Positions 52,370-62,342 of a DNA stretch of 64,000 nucleotides are shown piece after piece. Position 1 is the first letter of the stretch. Each line of letters begins with the position of its first letter. A program made the position numbers and the translations under genes. The DNA comes from Halomonas sp. (GTDB lineage Bacteria; Pseudomonadota; Gammaproteobacteria; Pseudomonadales; Halomonadaceae). The notes beneath the pieces are model-generated. The model saw only the letters and a list, made by a program, of their open reading frames with translations. It had not been told where the DNA came from and searched no databases. Location: positions 1-64,000 of the forward strand of contig NZ_JAJUFQ010000002.1 of the NCBI RefSeq assembly GCF_029263665.1, in the 5' to 3' direction.

Positions 52370-53146
52370 ATGAGCAAGTTTGCCCTGGAAGAAGTTCTCA
52401 GTGTGCACCACTGGAACGATAGTCTATTTACCTTCCGTACCACTCGTGATCGCAGCCTGCGATTCAAGAATGGCCAGTTCGTCATGATCGGCCTTGAGGT
52501 GGCAGGCAAGCCGCTGATGCGCGCTTATTCCATCGCCAGCCCGAACTACGAAGATCACCTTGAATTCTTCAGCATCAAGGTTCCGGACGGCCCCCTGACG
52601 TCTCGCCTGCAGCACCTCAAGGTAGGCGACCAGATCATGGTCAGCCGCAAGCCTACCGGCACCCTGGTATGTGACGATCTGCTGCCAGGTCGTAACCTGT
52701 ACATGTTGTCCACTGGCACCGGCCTCGCTCCCTTCATGAGCCTGATTCAGGATCCGGAAGTCTACGAACGCTTCGAGAAAGTGGTACTGGTACACGGTGT
52801 GCGTACCGTTAGTGAGCTGGCCTACGCCGACTTCATTACCAAGGAACTGCCCGCCCACGAGTATCTGGGTGAGGAAATCGCCGAGAAGCTGGTCTATTAC
52901 CCCACGGTGACCCGCGAAGACTTCCACACCATGGGACGCCTGACAGATCATATCCGCAGCGGCAAGCTGACCGCTGACGCCGGCCTCCCGGCCATCGACC
53001 CCAAGCAGGACCGTGCCATGATCTGCGGCAGCCCGGCCATGCTCGATGAGACCAGTGCCCTGCTCGACGAACTCGGCTTCAACATCTCTCCGCGCATGGG
53101 TGAGCCCGGCGATTATGTGATCGAGCGCGCTTTCGTCGAGAAATAA
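52370..53146 (+). CDS. fpr: Ferredoxin--NADP+ reductase
   Basis: This 258-residue flavoprotein has the FAD motif RAYSIASPNYEDHLEF, the NADP motif LSTGTGLAPFMSLI, and CGSPAMLDET near the end. It is the bacterial type I reductase that moves electrons between NADPH and ferredoxin or flavodoxin. AAGGAG precedes the start. A terminator follows. Confidence 0.96.
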   Translation: MSKFALEEVLSVHHWNDSLFTFRTTRDRSLRFKNGQFVMIGLEVAGKPLMRAYSIASPNYEDHLEFFSIKVPDGPLTSRLQHLKVGDQIMVSRKPTGTLVCDDLLPGRNLYMLSTGTGLAPFMSLIQDPEVYERFEKVVLVHGVRTVSELAYADFITKELPAHEYLGEEIAEKLVYYPTVTREDFHTMGRLTDHIRSGKLTADAGLPAIDPKQDRAMICGSPAMLDETSALLDELGFNISPRMGEPGDYVIERAFVEK

Positions 53147-53184
53147 GTCGACACGACCGCCATCGCACTCAGCGATTCATCACG

Positions 53185-53213
53185 AAAACCCCGAGCGTCA
53201 GCTCAGGGTTTTT
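53185..53213. terminator. Bidirectional terminator between fpr and the VOC gene
   Basis: AAAACCC-CGAGC-GTCA-GCTC-A-GGGTTTTT forms a stem with one mismatch, flanked by A and T runs. It can end both convergent genes. Confidence 0.8.
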
Positions 53214-53229
53214 GTGTTTTTGGCAAGCG

Positions 53230-53634
53230 TCAAACCAGCCGTTGTCCCGATACACTCGGATGAAACAACGGCTGAACACTGTTGCCATCAGGATCCAGGC
53301 AATAAAAGCTGCGCCCGCCGTCCGCATGATCATGTGGACCACGGGTGATATGAACGCCCGCAGCAGCCAGGTAGTCATGCCAGGCATCGACATCCTCGCG
53401 CTGGTCGACGACAAAGCCAAAGTGGTCGAGACGCTGCGGATCTCCTCCGGTCGGCTCCTTTGCACGACTGAGGGAAAAATTGTCATTGCCCAGCGTCAGA
53501 TAGACCAGGTCCGCATGAGCACGACGCAGGATGCGCATGCCCAGCAGGTCGACATAAAAGCGCTCACAAGCCTCGAGATCCTGGACCTGTAGCGCAATGT
53601 GGCGAATGCCGTTCAAGGGGGCGGGACGAGACAT
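53230..53634 (-). CDS. VOC-family metal-dependent protein
   Basis: This 134-residue protein has two beta-alpha-beta modules (GIRHIALQVQDLEACERFYVDLLG and LDHFGFVVDQREDVDAW) and a C-terminal DPDGNSVQPL block. It belongs to the glyoxalase/bleomycin resistance superfamily. The final Glu metal ligand is Gln here. The substrate is unknown. Confidence 0.85.
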   Translation of the reverse strand: MSRPAPLNGIRHIALQVQDLEACERFYVDLLGMRILRRAHADLVYLTLGNDNFSLSRAKEPTGGDPQRLDHFGFVVDQREDVDAWHDYLAAAGVHITRGPHDHADGGRSFYCLDPDGNSVQPLFHPSVSGQRLV

Positions 53635-53742
53635 GTTGCGAGCTCCTGATAGGTTGGATACTGTTTATATGGAAATATTTTCCAAATATCACAGTCTGCG
53701 CGGAATGATGCCACCACGCAACCCGCCCCATCAGGAGCCAAG

Positions 53743-54045
53743 ATGTACAGTATTATTGTCAGAACACAATTGAAGCCCGGCAACCGGGAACGCTTCCTTG
53801 CTGCCATGCTGGAAAATGCCCAGGCGTCGGTACGCGAAGAATCCGGTTGTCTGGTGTTTGATGTCATTGAGGATCGCGAGACCCCTGACTGCTTTCACCT
53901 GTATGAAGTCTATCGGGATGAGCAGGCACTGGCGGCCCACAAGGAAACACCACACTATCAGGCATCACGCCAGATAGTGACACCCTTGATCGAGTCCCAG
54001 AGCGTGACACGCGCGGATGTCCTGGGCTTGAACCCAGAGCGGTGA
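53743..54045 (+). CDS. Antibiotic biosynthesis monooxygenase (ABM) domain protein
   Basis: This 100-residue protein reads YSIIVRTQLKPGNRERFLAAMLENAQASVREESGCLVFDV, then FHLYEVYRDEQALAAHKETPHY, which is a standard ABM/YgiN-type dimeric fold. Members are quinol or heme oxygenases or signalling proteins; this one cannot be assigned further. Confidence 0.88.
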   Translation: MYSIIVRTQLKPGNRERFLAAMLENAQASVREESGCLVFDVIEDRETPDCFHLYEVYRDEQALAAHKETPHYQASRQIVTPLIESQSVTRADVLGLNPER

Positions 54046-54147
54046 GGGAACTCTGCATCAGCGCTGATGACAAATGGCTGCTCGCCAACTCATCGCAGCG
54101 TGATGGAATACTGGCGTCTTGCGTACAGATCTTGCCCTGGAGGTGGA

Positions 54148-54378
54148 ATGAAACCCGAGGACCTGGAACGGCTGGTGACACTGCGCATGCCTTTCGGAAA
54201 ATACGAAGGCACGTTGATCGCAGACCTGCCTGGCCCCTATCTCAACTGGTTTGCCCGCGAGGGATTTCCTCAAGGTGAAATTGGCCGCCTGCTTGCCATC
54301 ATGCACGAAATTGACCACAACGGCCTGAGCTACCTGCTGGAGCCATTGCGCCGGACTGACAGCACAACGCACTCTTGA
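54148..54378 (+). CDS. DUF3820-type small protein
   Basis: From ATG 54148 (GGAGG upstream) this 76-residue protein has LRMPFGKYEGTLIADLPGPYLNWFAREGFPQGEIG, the DUF3820 pattern. Function is unknown. The open frame extends to 54067 but the ribosome site and family start favour 54148. Confidence 0.85.
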   Translation: MKPEDLERLVTLRMPFGKYEGTLIADLPGPYLNWFAREGFPQGEIGRLLAIMHEIDHNGLSYLLEPLRRTDSTTHS

Positions 54379-54515
54379 TGGAGACTTCTGGTCTTCTGTC
54401 CACGCGCCAGCGCTATAGAAGATGTGTATATCCGCCCTGGTCGCGTTCATGGTACCTGAGCGTATCGTGAACGCGGCCAACAGCACTGCATGATGGTGTC
54501 GGATCAGCGTGATGC

Positions 54516-54890
<375 letters not shown>

Positions 54891-54995
54891 TCACTGCTTC
54901 ATGCGGTCCAAGGCTTTCCGTAATGAAGGTGGCCTGCAATATACAGCAACACACCTGACGGATTCTGAGACCAAGCATACCCCTGCCGGGCAGAA

Positions 54996-55020
54996 ATAAA
55001 AAAGGCCCCCGAAGGGGCCA
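54996..55020 (-). terminator. Terminator after amtB
   Basis: On the reverse strand GGCCCC-TTCG-GGGGCC is followed by TTTTTTATTT. The stable UUCG-type loop and T run make a strong terminator between amtB and the second glnK copy. Confidence 0.9.
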
Positions 55021-55063
55021 GGTGGAGCACGCCAGCTCACTGGTGTCGCTGGTAACCTCGAGG

Positions 55064-56314
55064 TTACTTCTTGGCGACGTTAAACTCGGGATAGGCTTCG
55101 AGGCCACACTCAGCCAGATCGACGCCTTCATATTCTTCTTCTTCGCTGACACGGACGCCCATGACAGCCTTGATGATCAACCACACGATCGCACTGGCCA
55201 CGAATACCCAGACAAAGATTCCTGCGATACCGGTCAACTGAGCACCAAAGGTAGCATCAGCATTGTTCAGAGGTACCGCCAGGACGCCCCAGATCCCCGC
55301 CACACCATGGGCAGAAATCGCACCAACCGGGTCATCAAGGCGCAGCTTGTCGAGAGAGATGATGGAAAGCACTACCAGCAGGCCGCCAAGTCCACCAATC
55401 AGAGTGGCACTCAGGGCACTCGGTGAAAGAGGGTCGGCAGTGATGGAAACCAGGCCAGCAATGGCACCATTCAACGCCATGGTCAGGTCAGCCTTGCGGA
55501 ACAGCACCTTGGCCAGCACGAGGGCAGCAAGCACACCACCAGCCGCTGCAGCGTTGGTATTCACCAGCACCTGGGCCATGTGGTTGGCTGAAGTCACATC
55601 AGACACCTTCAGCTCCGAGCCACCATTGAAGCCGAACCAACCCAGCCACAGGATGAAGGTACCTAGCGTGGCCAGCGGTAGATTGGCACCAGGAATCGCA
55701 TAGATGGCGCCGTCCTTGCCGTACTTGCCGCGACGCGGACCAAGGATCAGCACACCGGACAGAGCCGCGGCAGCGCCCGCCAGGTGCACGATGCCAGAGC
55801 CTGCGTAGTCCGAGAAGCCCAGCTCGGACAGCCAGCCACCACCCCAGGTCCAGTAACCGGAAACCGGGTAGATGAAAGCGGTCATGACCACGGCGAAGGC
55901 CAGGAAAGCCCACAGTTTCATGCGTTCGGCCACGGCACCTGAGACGATCGACATGGCCGTTGCGACAAACACGACCTGGAAGAAGAAGTCTGCACGAGCA
56001 GAGTAGTAGGGGGCATCTTCACCGCCTGCCAGCACTGCATCTACGGTATTCTCATCCCCCAGCAGGAAACCCAGGCTGGGCAGGAAGCCGCCCGCATCGG
56101 ATGAATACATGATGTAGTACCCAATCAGCAGGTACATGGTGCAGGCAATGGCGAACAGCACAATGTTCTTGGTCAGAATCTCGGCGGTGTTCTTGGCTCG
56201 GACAAGGCCGGCCTCGAGCATGGCGAAGCCTGCGGCCATCCACATGACAAGAGCGCCACAGACAAGGAAATAGAACGTATCGAGCGCGTAGCTCAGTTCA
56301 CTGATGTCGACCAT
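55064..56314 (-). CDS. amtB: Ammonium transporter AmtB
   Basis: From ATG 56314 this 416-residue protein has about eleven membrane helices with no cleavable signal evident, and FVATAMSIVSGAVAERMKL, IVHLAGAAAALSGVLILGPR and HGVAGIWGVL with the pore histidines. It moves ammonium and is blocked by GlnK. It is 51 bases downstream of the first glnK gene. Confidence 0.96.
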   Translation of the reverse strand: MVDISELSYALDTFYFLVCGALVMWMAAGFAMLEAGLVRAKNTAEILTKNIVLFAIACTMYLLIGYYIMYSSDAGGFLPSLGFLLGDENTVDAVLAGGEDAPYYSARADFFFQVVFVATAMSIVSGAVAERMKLWAFLAFAVVMTAFIYPVSGYWTWGGGWLSELGFSDYAGSGIVHLAGAAAALSGVLILGPRRGKYGKDGAIYAIPGANLPLATLGTFILWLGWFGFNGGSELKVSDVTSANHMAQVLVNTNAAAAGGVLAALVLAKVLFRKADLTMALNGAIAGLVSITADPLSPSALSATLIGGLGGLLVVLSIISLDKLRLDDPVGAISAHGVAGIWGVLAVPLNNADATFGAQLTGIAGIFVWVFVASAIVWLIIKAVMGVRVSEEEEYEGVDLAECGLEAYPEFNVAKK

Positions 56315-56365
56315 TGATGTTCTCTCTGTAATGTCGGGTCGGTACGGAGCAAAAAGAGCCGCCAA

Positions 56366-56758
<393 letters not shown>

Positions 56759-56772
56759 TTATGCATTGGTTA

Positions 56773-56788
56773 AGCGCAAAGCGTGCCA
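56773..56788 (-). promoter_or_regulatory. Sigma-54 promoter of glnK-amtB
   Basis: On the reverse strand TGGCACGCTTTGCGCT has GG and GC at the proper distance (-24/-12) of the TGGCAC-N5-TTGC form; two of the bases before the -12 GC differ. It is about 69 bases before the glnK start. The 407-base gap up to ubiK also holds the NtrC site. Confidence 0.7.
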
Positions 56789-56876
56789 ACAACACAATAA
56801 CTCCACCATTTTCAGTTAATTACCACTCAGCATCGCCATGGCTTCAGATGCAGAAGTGGAAAGTCTCAAATGGCGC

Positions 56877-56891
56877 GCACCAAGATAGTGC
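56877..56891. promoter_or_regulatory. NtrC binding site upstream of glnK-amtB
   Basis: GCAC-CAAGATA-GTGC is a perfect GCAC-N7-GTGC NtrC dyad. It lies about 110 bases upstream of the -12 element, the usual enhancer distance. Together with the sigma-54 box it predicts induction under nitrogen limitation. Confidence 0.75.
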
Positions 56892-57111
56892 TTTGCATAA
56901 ACGAACATGCTCCACGAAGGGGCAATTCTTTCGGCAGCGCAGCATACCCGTCATCCAATGAGCCCTTTCGGTGAAGAGCACGCCAGGTGCGTAGGCATGT
57001 CGGAGCACGGCATTACGCAATGCAGCACTCGAGTTAATACGAAAACATGCGTGGGGGTCTGGGGTTGCGTATCCTGTACGACAACAGCTGTTTACATTGA
57101 GGAGAAGTATC

Positions 57112-57426
57112 ATGGTCACCCACGAGCGCATCAGCCGCTTGGCACAACAAATTGGAGAGCGTCTGCAGGGTGCGTCTCAGGCCCCGGAAGACATCCAGAA
57201 GGGTGTACAACAGGTGGTCAAAGGCGCCTTCGACCGCCTTGAACTGGTCTCTCGCGAAGACTTCGATATTCTGATGGATGTGCTGCAACGCACGCGCAGT
57301 CGAGTGGAGGCACTGGAGAAGCAGGTCGCCGCGCTTGAGACCTTGATCGAGCAGGGCGCCAACTCAGCATCCACCGATGGCACCAAGGAAAAAAGCACGG
57401 CACAAATCGGCGAACAATCATCCTGA
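57112..57426 (+). CDS. ubiK: Ubiquinone biosynthesis accessory factor UbiK
   Basis: From ATG 57112 (GAGGAG upstream) this 104-residue protein has the BMFP pattern: an amphipathic helix, FDRLELVSREDFDILMDVLQRTR, then a coiled coil VEALEKQVAALE. UbiK trimerises and assists the aerobic ubiquinone complex with UbiJ. A Ser/Thr/Lys-rich tail follows. Confidence 0.92.
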   Translation: MVTHERISRLAQQIGERLQGASQAPEDIQKGVQQVVKGAFDRLELVSREDFDILMDVLQRTRSRVEALEKQVAALETLIEQGANSASTDGTKEKSTAQIGEQSS

Positions 57427-57506
57427 TATATTAGGAAACGCCTGACATACAGCGCACCAAAATCGCGTCATTATCATCCGGACAGTGATCTGGCGAGGGA
57501 ACGCCC

Positions 57507-59012
57507 ATGACACTAGCCGTTATCTCGACCCGGGCGGGCCTGGGGCTGGATGCCCCTGAAGTCCAGGTGGAAGTTCACCTGGCCAACGGGCTACCCGGCA
57601 TGACCTTGGTTGGACTGCCCGAAACAGCAGTGAAGGAAAGCCGGGAAAGAGTACGCAGTGCTCTGACCACCTGCGGCTTCGACTTCCCATTGCGCCGAAT
57701 CACCCTTAACCTGGCACCCGCGGATCTACCCAAGGAAGGGGGACGTTTTGATTTACCCATCGCCTTGGGTCTACTGGTAGCTTCCGGCCAACTCCCCAAT
57801 GAAGCGCTAAATGGCCTGGAATGTGTTGGCGAGTTGGCCCTGGATGGTCACCTGCGTCCTGTTACGGGCATTCTTCCTTTTGCACTTGCCACCCGCCGAG
57901 CAGGCAAACGCTTGATCGTTCCAGCGGATAACGCAGACGAAGCCGCCCTGGTCGATGGATTGGAGATACTGCCAGCCCGGCACCTGCTGGAGGTCGTGGC
58001 ACATCTCAATGGCCAGTCCCTCATTCCTTCGCATGTTTTTCACGGTGCAGAAACGCCCCAAGCGGATACACTGGACCTGGCTGATGTCCGCGGCCAGCAT
58101 CAGGCCCGCCGGGCACTGGAAATAGCTGCAGCAGGAGGCCATAACCTGTTGTTTGCCGGTCCTCCCGGCACTGGCAAGACCCTGCTGGCAAGCCGTTTGC
58201 CGGGTATTCTTCCTCCACTGAGCAAGGACGAGGCCCTGGAAGTGGCTGCCGTTCGCTCTGTGACAGGATTGCCCCTGGAACAAGACTGGGGACGACGCCC
58301 CTTTCGTGCTCCGCACCATACGGCCAGCGCTGTGGCACTGGTAGGGGGTGGCGGGAAGCCGCGTCCGGGAGAGATTTCCCTGGCGCATTTGGGCGTGCTG
58401 TTTCTGGATGAGCTACCGGAATTCAGCCGTCATGTGCTGGAAGTCATGCGCGAGCCGATGGAGTCCGGCGAAATCCATATTGCCCGGGCCAGCCATGAAC
58501 GTCGCTATCCCGCGCGCTTCCAGCTGGTAGCCGCGATGAATCCCTGTCCTTGTGGGCATCTTGGCGATCCGCGCCAGTCATGTGTCTGCACTGCCGCACA
58601 AATCCAGCGTTACCAGTCACGCCTTTCGGCTCCCCTGCTGGACCGTATCGACCTGCAGGTAGAAGTACCCGCCATTCCTGCAGCACAACTGACATCGACA
58701 CAGCAGGGAGAGTCATCGCACACAGTGCGCCAGCGTGTGCAAGCGGCCCGAGTACGACAACAGGAACGCGGGGGACTCAACGCTCAACTCTCCGGCCGAG
58801 CCCTTGATGATGCCTGTGGCCTGAAAGCCGAAGATCGTGCATGGCTGGCTGAAAGCCTGGAACGCCTGAAGCTCTCGGCCCGTGCCTACCATCGGATATT
58901 GCGTGTTGCCCTGACCCTGGCCGACCTTTCCGAGCTCAAGTATCCCGGCCGAGAACAACTGATCGAAGCCATCGGTTATCGCCAGCTGGATCGGATGTTG
59001 AAGCGCGGATGA
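57507..59012 (+). CDS. comM: ComM/YifB-family AAA+ ATPase
   Basis: This 501-residue protein has an N-terminal domain with GLPGMTLVGLPETAVKESRERVRSA, Walker A FAGPPGTGKT, Walker B LFLDELPEF, and the zinc-like MNPCPCGHLGDP followed by SAPLLDRIDL. ComM is a helicase that aids branch migration during natural transformation in Vibrio and relatives. It follows ubiK after 80 bases. Confidence 0.94.
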   Translation: MTLAVISTRAGLGLDAPEVQVEVHLANGLPGMTLVGLPETAVKESRERVRSALTTCGFDFPLRRITLNLAPADLPKEGGRFDLPIALGLLVASGQLPNEALNGLECVGELALDGHLRPVTGILPFALATRRAGKRLIVPADNADEAALVDGLEILPARHLLEVVAHLNGQSLIPSHVFHGAETPQADTLDLADVRGQHQARRALEIAAAGGHNLLFAGPPGTGKTLLASRLPGILPPLSKDEALEVAAVRSVTGLPLEQDWGRRPFRAPHHTASAVALVGGGGKPRPGEISLAHLGVLFLDELPEFSRHVLEVMREPMESGEIHIARASHERRYPARFQLVAAMNPCPCGHLGDPRQSCVCTAAQIQRYQSRLSAPLLDRIDLQVEVPAIPAAQLTSTQQGESSHTVRQRVQAARVRQQERGGLNAQLSGRALDDACGLKAEDRAWLAESLERLKLSARAYHRILRVALTLADLSELKYPGREQLIEAIGYRQLDRMLKRG

Positions 59013-59026
59013 GGCTGCTGAAAAAG

Positions 59027-59428
59027 TCAGGAAGATGCTACTTCATACAGTTCGATGGGCGTACCATCCGGGTCACAGAAGAAGGTGAAGCGTGCGCCCG
59101 TATATTCGTCAATGCGGATGGGCTCAAGCGTGGCACCACGCTGTTCGAGCTGCGCCACACAGGTATCAATATCCGTGGTAGCCAGGGCCAGATGGCGCAG
59201 GCCACAAGCCTCCGGATAGCTGGGCCTGGGCGGAGGCGAAGGAAAAGAGAACAACTCCAGCTGAATGCCACCAGGCAGCATGAGATCAAGCTTGTAGCTA
59301 TCGCGCTCTTGGCGATAGACCTCGTTCAATACCTGGGCACCGAGCACATCGATATAAAAGCGCCTGGATTTGTCGTAATCGGCAGTGATCAGGGCGACGT
59401 GGTGGACACAGCTCAGCGGTAACGTCAT
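59027..59428 (-). CDS. VOC-family glyoxalase-like protein
   Basis: From ATG 59428 this 133-residue protein has two modules (VHHVALITADYDKSRRFYIDVLG and LRHLALATTDIDTCVAQLE) and ends with FFCDPDGTPIELYE, with His and Glu metal ligands present. It resembles the YaeR/GloA2 type. It is last of a leftward hemE-vanZ-like-VOC group. Confidence 0.87.
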   Translation of the reverse strand: MTLPLSCVHHVALITADYDKSRRFYIDVLGAQVLNEVYRQERDSYKLDLMLPGGIQLELFSFPSPPPRPSYPEACGLRHLALATTDIDTCVAQLEQRGATLEPIRIDEYTGARFTFFCDPDGTPIELYEVASS

Positions 59429-59432
59429 GAAA

Positions 59433-59813
59433 TCAGCTATTCCTTGGCAAAAAGACTTTTCGCATACTCGCGAGAGCCAGAGCCAGCATGACACCCGCCC
59501 CCGCTCCTAGCGCATTGGCCAGAATATCTCCAGGGTCACCTCCCAGGCGACCAGGCACAAGCATCTGAGCCAGCTCGATCAATACGCCATAGCCACAGGC
59601 AAGCCACCAGGCATGCCAATAGCGACGTATAGCGCACCAGACCAGAAATGCCAGAGCCGCATAGCCAATGAAGTGATTGGCCTTGTCCCAGGGCATTTGT
59701 TCCGGCAGGTCATCGCCTGGCATCAGGCTACCCCAACCGATCAGCACTGCCGCAAGCAGTGCCAGCAGCACCCAGGCAACCCGATTACGACGCAATATCT
59801 CCATATCACACAT
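59433..59813 (-). CDS. VanZ-like small membrane protein
   Basis: This 126-residue protein has about four membrane segments and the VanZ pattern: WGSLMPGDDLPEQMPWDKANHFIGYAALAF, then CYGVLIELAQM-like GYGVLIELAQMLVPGR, then GDILANALGAGAG. The family role is poorly known outside teicoplanin resistance. It lies ten bases after hemE. Confidence 0.85.
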   Translation of the reverse strand: MCDMEILRRNRVAWVLLALLAAVLIGWGSLMPGDDLPEQMPWDKANHFIGYAALAFLVWCAIRRYWHAWWLACGYGVLIELAQMLVPGRLGGDPGDILANALGAGAGVMLALALASMRKVFLPRNS

Positions 59814-59823
59814 CGCCTGCGCT

Positions 59824-60900
59824 TCAGCCGACGGCTATCTGCCGATGATAGTTCGGGCTCAGCTCATGTAATGCGTCCATGAAAGCCTGGACATTGTCTG
59901 GATCGGTGAACTGGTTGATACCATGCCCCAGGTTGAATACATGACCAGGGCCGTGTCCGAAGCTGTCGAGAATACGTCCGACTTCGGCACGAATAGCGGC
60001 TGGGCTGGCAAACAGCACATTAGGATCCATGTTGCCCTGCAACGCGACCTTGTGACCGACCCTCGCGCGAGCGCTGGACAGTTCTGTGCTCCAGTCCAGA
60101 CCAAGGCAGGTGGCACCGGTCCGCGCCATATCCTCCAGCCATTGCCCACCATTCTTGGTGAACATGATCACGGGCACCTGGCGCCCATCGTGTTCCTTGA
60201 TCAAACCGGCGATGATCTGCTCCATGTAGCTCAAGGAAAACTCGTGATAGGCCGGAGTGGAGAGCGCGCCACCCCAGGTATCAAATATCTGAACTGCCTG
60301 GGCCCCTGCACGAATCTGGGCATTGAGATATTCGGTGACCGCCTGGGCAAGAACATTAAGCAGTTGGTGCATGGCATCCGGGGTGCTGTAGAGCATGGAC
60401 TTGACGTGCCTGAAATCCTTGCTTGAACCACCCTCGACCATATAAGTCGCCAGTGTCCAGGGGCTGCCAGAAAAGCCAATCAGTGGGACTCGTCCATTCA
60501 GCTCACGACGGATGGTGGCAACCGCGCGCATGACATAATCGAGATCGCGTGCCATATCCGGTATTGCCAGAGTCGCCACATCTTCGGGGGTACGTACCGG
60601 TTTATGGAACTTTGGCCCTTCCCCCGCTTCGAAGTACAGTCCGAGCCCCATGGCATCGGGAATGGTCAGAATGTCCGAGAACAGGATCGCGGCATCCAGT
60701 GGATAACGTTCCAGTGGCTGCAGGGTGACTTCACAGGCTCGCGCCGTATCACGACACAGATCCATGAAGCTGCCGGCTTGACCGCGTACTTCACGGTACT
60801 CAGGCAGATAACGGCCGGCCTGGCGCATCATCCACACCGGAGTACGGTCTACCGGCTGGCGCGCCAGAGCGCGCAGAAAGCGATCGTTCTTGAGTTCCAT
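59824..60900 (-). CDS. hemE: Uroporphyrinogen decarboxylase
   Basis: From ATG 60900 this 358-residue enzyme shows [19 protein letters not shown], the active-site opening, then [16 protein letters not shown] and [11 protein letters not shown]. It decarboxylates uroporphyrinogen III to coproporphyrinogen III in heme synthesis. Length is normal. Confidence 0.97.
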   Translation of the reverse strand: MELKNDRFLRALARQPVDRTPVWMMRQAGRYLPEYREVRGQAGSFMDLCRDTARACEVTLQPLERYPLDAAILFSDILTIPDAMGLGLYFEAGEGPKFHKPVRTPEDVATLAIPDMARDLDYVMRAVATIRRELNGRVPLIGFSGSPWTLATYMVEGGSSKDFRHVKSMLYSTPDAMHQLLNVLAQAVTEYLNAQIRAGAQAVQIFDTWGGALSTPAYHEFSLSYMEQIIAGLIKEHDGRQVPVIMFTKNGGQWLEDMARTGATCLGLDWSTELSSARARVGHKVALQGNMDPNVLFASPAAIRAEVGRILDSFGHGPGHVFNLGHGINQFTDPDNVQAFMDALHELSPNYHRQIAVG

Positions 60901-61046
60901 GCTGACGTCATCCGCGGACAAGAATGTTGCTCGATTGTACCTTATGAACAACCATCATGATGACGATTCGTGAGGGTTACGTCTTATCCTGATAGAATGA
61001 TCGCCCACCCGCCGGCTTAGCCGTGGTCTAGATTTCGAGGTACCCC

Positions 61047-61682
61047 GTGACGATTCGCTTCATCGCCGCCTCTCGCCTGCCCACTCCCTGGGCCACTTTC
61101 ACCATGCATGGTTTCGAAGACGAAGCCACAGGCAAGGATCACGTTGCCCTGACCCTCGGCAAGCTGGATGACGGCCAGCCGGTGCTTGGTCGGGTGCATT
61201 CCGAGTGTCTGACGGGAGATGCGTTGTTCTCCATGCGCTGTGACTGTGGCTATCAACTCCAGGAAGCCATGAAACGTATTGCGGACGAGGGACGTGGCGT
61301 CATTCTCTATCTGCGCCAGGAAGGTCGTGGTATTGGCTTGCTGAACAAGATCCGGGCCTATCATCTGCAGGATCAGGGTGCAGATACCGTTGAAGCCAAC
61401 GAGCGCCTTGGCTTCGCTGCCGACTTGCGTCGTTACGACCTGTGTATACCGATGCTTGAGCATCTTGGCATCAGTGGGCTACGCCTGATGACCAATAATC
61501 CGCGTAAGGTAGATGCCCTGACCCAAGCCGGCGTGGACGTGGTTGAACGTGTTGCACTGACAACTGGCCTCAATCCACACAACGAACATTACCTTTCCAC
61601 CAAGGCAGGTAAGCTTGGCCATATGATGGCTCTGGATGATTTCCAGCTGGCGGATGATGTGGATATCGAACGCAAGCCCTGA
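61047..61682 (+). CDS. ribA: GTP cyclohydrolase II
   Basis: This 211-residue enzyme opens riboflavin synthesis. The zinc cysteines lie in [21 protein letters not shown] and the catalytic part in [21 protein letters not shown]. The start is GTG with GAGG upstream. It is the stand-alone form without the DHBP synthase domain. It is divergent from hemE. Confidence 0.96.
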   Translation: MTIRFIAASRLPTPWATFTMHGFEDEATGKDHVALTLGKLDDGQPVLGRVHSECLTGDALFSMRCDCGYQLQEAMKRIADEGRGVILYLRQEGRGIGLLNKIRAYHLQDQGADTVEANERLGFAADLRRYDLCIPMLEHLGISGLRLMTNNPRKVDALTQAGVDVVERVALTTGLNPHNEHYLSTKAGKLGHMMALDDFQLADDVDIERKP

Positions 61683-61701
61683 TAGCGACTCTCAAGACCC
61701 C

Positions 61702-61730
61702 GATAGCTATCTTCTCCCCTGATAGCTATC
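61702..61730. repeat. Paired 10-bp palindromes after ribA
   Basis: GATAGCTATC occurs at 61702 and again at 61721, 19 bases apart. The perfect palindrome twice in close spacing looks like a protein binding site. It lies just after ribA in the 321-base ribA-62004 gap, so it may instead be a transcript-end structure. Confidence 0.5.
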
Positions 61731-61844
61731 CCTTAATCCTTGATAAAATCATGCTCGGCAGGTGGCCAGTCTTATTCCTTTGCACTGGCCCCTTTCTTTG
61801 CACGACCTCTTCGTAAAGAGTTATCACAGAAAGTAGCCAATCAG

Positions 61845-61885
61845 TAAAAAACGCCGCCAGGAGCCAATCCTGGCGGCGTTTTTAC
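61845..61885. terminator. Strong bidirectional terminator after ribA
   Basis: AACGCCGCCAGGA-GCCAA-TCCTGGCGGCGTT is a perfect 13-base-pair stem with an A run on one side and TTTTT on the other. It ends ribA. Confidence 0.92.
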
Positions 61886-61908
61886 TGGTGAAATTTGAAT
61901 AGACATAT

Positions 61909-61946
61909 TTAATCGACTTGATTAAAATAGATAGTTAGTTAACTAA
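61909..61946. promoter_or_regulatory. AT-rich palindromes before the small exported protein
   Basis: TTAATC-GACTT-GATTAA (61909-61925) and TTAGTTAACTAA (61935-61946) are both perfect inverted repeats, 58 to 95 bases before the next start. TTGAAT and TATTTAAT lie alongside, so a promoter may overlap them. No regulator can be named. Confidence 0.5.
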
Positions 61947-62003
61947 TAAAAAGAGCCGCATAATGGCCTCCATCAGCCCACTCCTCTGATTGGAGAATCA
62001 AAC

Positions 62004-62273
62004 ATGAAAACCAAGATTGCACTTTCCGCCCTGCTTATCGCTGCTCTGCCCCTGGTGGCCCAAGCCGATCCAGCCACAGAACGTGCTCTGTCCCTGAGCC
62101 AGAGCCAGCCCAGCGCGGTACAGTCCACTGTTCAAGGCAATGTCGAGCCAACTCATCTTTCCGGCAGTGCCGCCATGATCAAGGCTCGTCAGAAACTGAT
62201 CGAAGAGCAGAACTACGCCACCGAGTTCACTGTCGGTGAACTGAGCCTGGCACGCGAAGCCACAAACAGCTGA
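62004..62273 (+). CDS. Small exported protein of unknown function
   Basis: This 89-residue protein has a Sec signal peptide (about residues 1-21, cut after AQA) and a polar mature part of about 68 residues rich in Ser, Gln and Thr, ending in a helical KARQKLIEEQNYATEF. I do not recognise it. GGAG precedes the start. A terminator-like hairpin follows and palindromes precede it, so it is likely a tightly controlled single gene. Confidence 0.75.
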   Translation: MKTKIALSALLIAALPLVAQADPATERALSLSQSQPSAVQSTVQGNVEPTHLSGSAAMIKARQKLIEEQNYATEFTVGELSLAREATNS

Positions 62274-62306
62274 TTGGTTACTTCTGTCTAAGAAGTCCTT
62301 TCCGTA

Positions 62307-62337
62307 CGGGGAGTTCCCATGTTTATGGGACTCCCCG
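62307..62337. terminator. Hairpin between the small exported gene and the nitrilase fusion
   Basis: CGGGGAGTTCCCAT and ATGGGACTCCCCG form a stem with one bulged base and a GTTT loop. It lies between two convergent genes; the T run is weak. Confidence 0.6.
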
Positions 62338-62342
62338 ATATG

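Noticed and set aside
57807..58388. Leftward frame inside comM
   Set aside because: Antisense of the AAA+ gene whose Walker motifs are intact.
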